DNA of 64,000 bases from Ruminococcus sp. (GTDB lineage Bacteria; Bacillota; Clostridia; Oscillospirales; Acutalibacteraceae), in the NCBI GenBank assembly GCA_017473555.1, contig JAFUKO010000045.1, positions 1 to 64,000 of the forward strand, in the 5' to 3' direction. Of the stretch, positions 63,007 to 64,000 are shown piece after piece. The translations under genes and the position numbers were made by a program. A model generated the notes under the pieces. That model did no database searches, was not told the origin of the DNA, and worked only from the letters and a program-made list of their open reading frames with translations. The stretch's first letter is position 1. The number at the start of each line of letters is the position of its first letter.

Positions 63007-63264
63007 CTACACTTTGTAGGTCATCTTTTTCTTTAATACTCTGTCCGTAACACTATTTGAAACAATATGTAATACACAGAATAAAACTACTGTGCTAACA
63101 AACACAAACAATTCTATTATTGATGCTCCTTGGATTAAAAAAAGCATATATCCATGTACCAAATACAGTTCAATGGAAATCTCAGCTACATACTTCAGTG
63201 CATAATTCATCAAGTATTTAAAGCGATACTCTAAACCGATACTTGCAATCGAACAAGTAGAATA
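63007..63264 (-). pseudogene. 5'-truncated acyltransferase family 3 remnant
   Basis: The open frame gives IGLEYRFKYLMNYALKYVAE, then ISIELYLVHGYMLF and two more hydrophobic segments. This is only the last two or three helices of an acyltransferase-3 protein; the catalytic histidine region is absent. The frame is open from 63264 (after a TAG at 63267-63265), and the first usable ATG is at 63210. The flanking GT4 gene ends at 63289, leaving no room for the missing 250 residues. It is a deletion remnant inside the operon rather than a functional small protein. Confidence 0.75.
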
Positions 63265-63288
63265 CTACATTTACTATAACTCTACCAC

Positions 63289-64000
63289 TTACTTTTTAAA
63301 ATACACATCCAGTCCATCCATAATAGAATGTTTCTCAAAATGCTTTTCATAATAAGCTCGACTATTTTCAGCCATAGCAGACAAATCTTCATTCTTCAGT
63401 TTCAGAATCTGCTGCGCAAGCGCTTGTTTGTCACCTATAGGTGCACACAATCCGCATTCTGCTTCCTCAATAACACGCTGTGTTTCTCCAAAAGCCGACG
63501 CAATTATCGGCATACCACACGCCATATAGCTCTGAAGCTTAGCCGGAATGGTCATCGTCCATAGCTGTGCATTCTGGAAAGAAATGAATGCTGCATCACA
63601 AGCAGCCAGCAGCTTCGGAATATATTCAGCAGGCTGTCGCTCTACCAGGACAAACATATCCGAAACTCCACACTGTGAAATTTCTTTCTCAAACTCTTCT
63701 CGATATCTTCCGTCGCCTACTATAACAAATTCAATATTTTCATCTCTTAAAAGTTGGGCAGTTTTCGGTAGTATATCAAGCCCCTGTGCCTGACCGATAT
63801 TACCCGTAAAAATAATTTTAAACTTATCATTCTGAGGTATTTCAGGAACAATTTGTCTTGTCACAGGTACATAAAATTCTTCTGCATACTGTGGCAGATA
63901 ATGTACCTTCTCTTTGTCTTCTACTCTCTTTTGAATCTCTTTTACAAAACTCGGAGAAGTAGCAAAAATATCGGTGCAATTCTTATATATGTAGTTAACC
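63289..64000 (-). CDS. GT4 glycosyltransferase, partial (5' end beyond the window)
   Basis: The frame stays open to the right edge. It gives about 237 residues of the C-terminal half of a GT-B enzyme. Readable strings upstream of the GTG at 63864 are VNYIYKNCTDIFATSPSF and EKVHYLPQYAEEFY, which show the gene is longer than a GTG start would suggest. The donor domain has FTGNIGQAQGLDIL, VIVGDGRY, and the acidic and basic positions around PAKLQSYMACGMPII. This resembles WbuB-type GT4 enzymes. It is the first gene seen of the operon entering from the right. Confidence 0.88.
   Translation of the reverse strand, partial: VNYIYKNCTDIFATSPSFVKEIQKRVEDKEKVHYLPQYAEEFYVPVTRQIVPEIPQNDKFKIIFTGNIGQAQGLDILPKTAQLLRDENIEFVIVGDGRYREEFEKEISQCGVSDMFVLVERQPAEYIPKLLAACDAAFISFQNAQLWTMTIPAKLQSYMACGMPIIASAFGETQRVIEEAECGLCAPIGDKQALAQQILKLKNEDLSAMAENSRAYYEKHFEKHSIMDGLDVYFKK

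Overview
The window looks like chromosomal DNA of a gut or rumen type clostridium, probably a Ruminococcus relative (Oscillospiraceae/Ruminococcaceae). The reasons are moderately AT-rich DNA, strong Gram-positive ribosome binding sites, type I dockerins and a cohesin-like protein, an AdhE-type alcohol dehydrogenase, glutaminyl-tRNA synthetase beside glutamyl-tRNA synthetase, an FHA-FtsW/RodA fusion, RAYT transposases of the clostridial type, and a Gram-positive capsule locus. No species is claimed. Function assignments come from motifs read by eye; no database search was possible.

Layout. 1-2293 (+): the 3' two thirds of an adhE gene interrupted by an in-frame TAA, then a small APH-fold kinase. 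2407-5680 (+): a secreted SGNH/SASA-type esterase with five fibronectin-III-like repeats. 5818-11475 (-): a membrane-anchored cohesin-like protein coupled to a FabG-like reductase, and two tandem paralogous secreted dockerin proteins. 11599-14771 (-): gltX-glnS. 14885-15376 and 21381-21851 (-): two RAYT (REP-associated tyrosine transposase) genes, each carrying two REP-like palindromes inside its own reading frame. Between them lie secA (-) and a divergent trkA-trkH potassium uptake operon (+). 21856-24972 (-): a penicillin-binding transpeptidase with an FHA-FtsW/RodA partner. 25177-27255 (+): a membrane sulfatase-fold protein that has lost metal-binding residues.

27334-64000 (-): one very long surface polysaccharide (capsule/EPS) operon read right to left, entering from beyond the right edge and closed by a strong terminator at 27287-27313. 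Read in the direction of transcription it holds glycosyltransferases, O-acyltransferases, a Wzy-like polymerase, a GT-C-like membrane protein and a Wzx flippase. Next come two ATP-grasp ligases, a ketopantoate-reductase-like enzyme, two DegT aminotransferases, an Arn-like lipid-linked-sugar set (GT2 plus two SMR half-transporters), rmlA-rmlB, capE, ugd and capG. The operon ends with a FkbH-ACP-MaoC-MBOAT-SGNH acylation module, an aldo-keto reductase, a split transketolase, an acyltransferase and capF.

How the genes fit together. Three nucleotide sugar routes can be read: UDP-GlcA (ugd), UDP-L-FucNAc (capE, capF, capG, scattered over 15 kb), and dTDP-4-amino-4,6-dideoxyhexose (rmlA, rmlB and a WecE-type plus a VioA-type aminotransferase; no rmlC or rmlD). 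Wzx and Wzy indicate a flippase/polymerase-dependent polymer. The Arn-like set and the GT-C protein suggest an extra sugar added outside the membrane from a lipid carrier. The FkbH/ACP/MBOAT/SGNH genes suggest that the polymer is esterified outside the cell with an acyl group made on a dedicated carrier protein. The initiating phosphoglycosyltransferase and chain-length control genes are not in the window and may lie further right. No gene-free stretch exceeds about 220 bases. No tRNA, rRNA or CRISPR array was seen.
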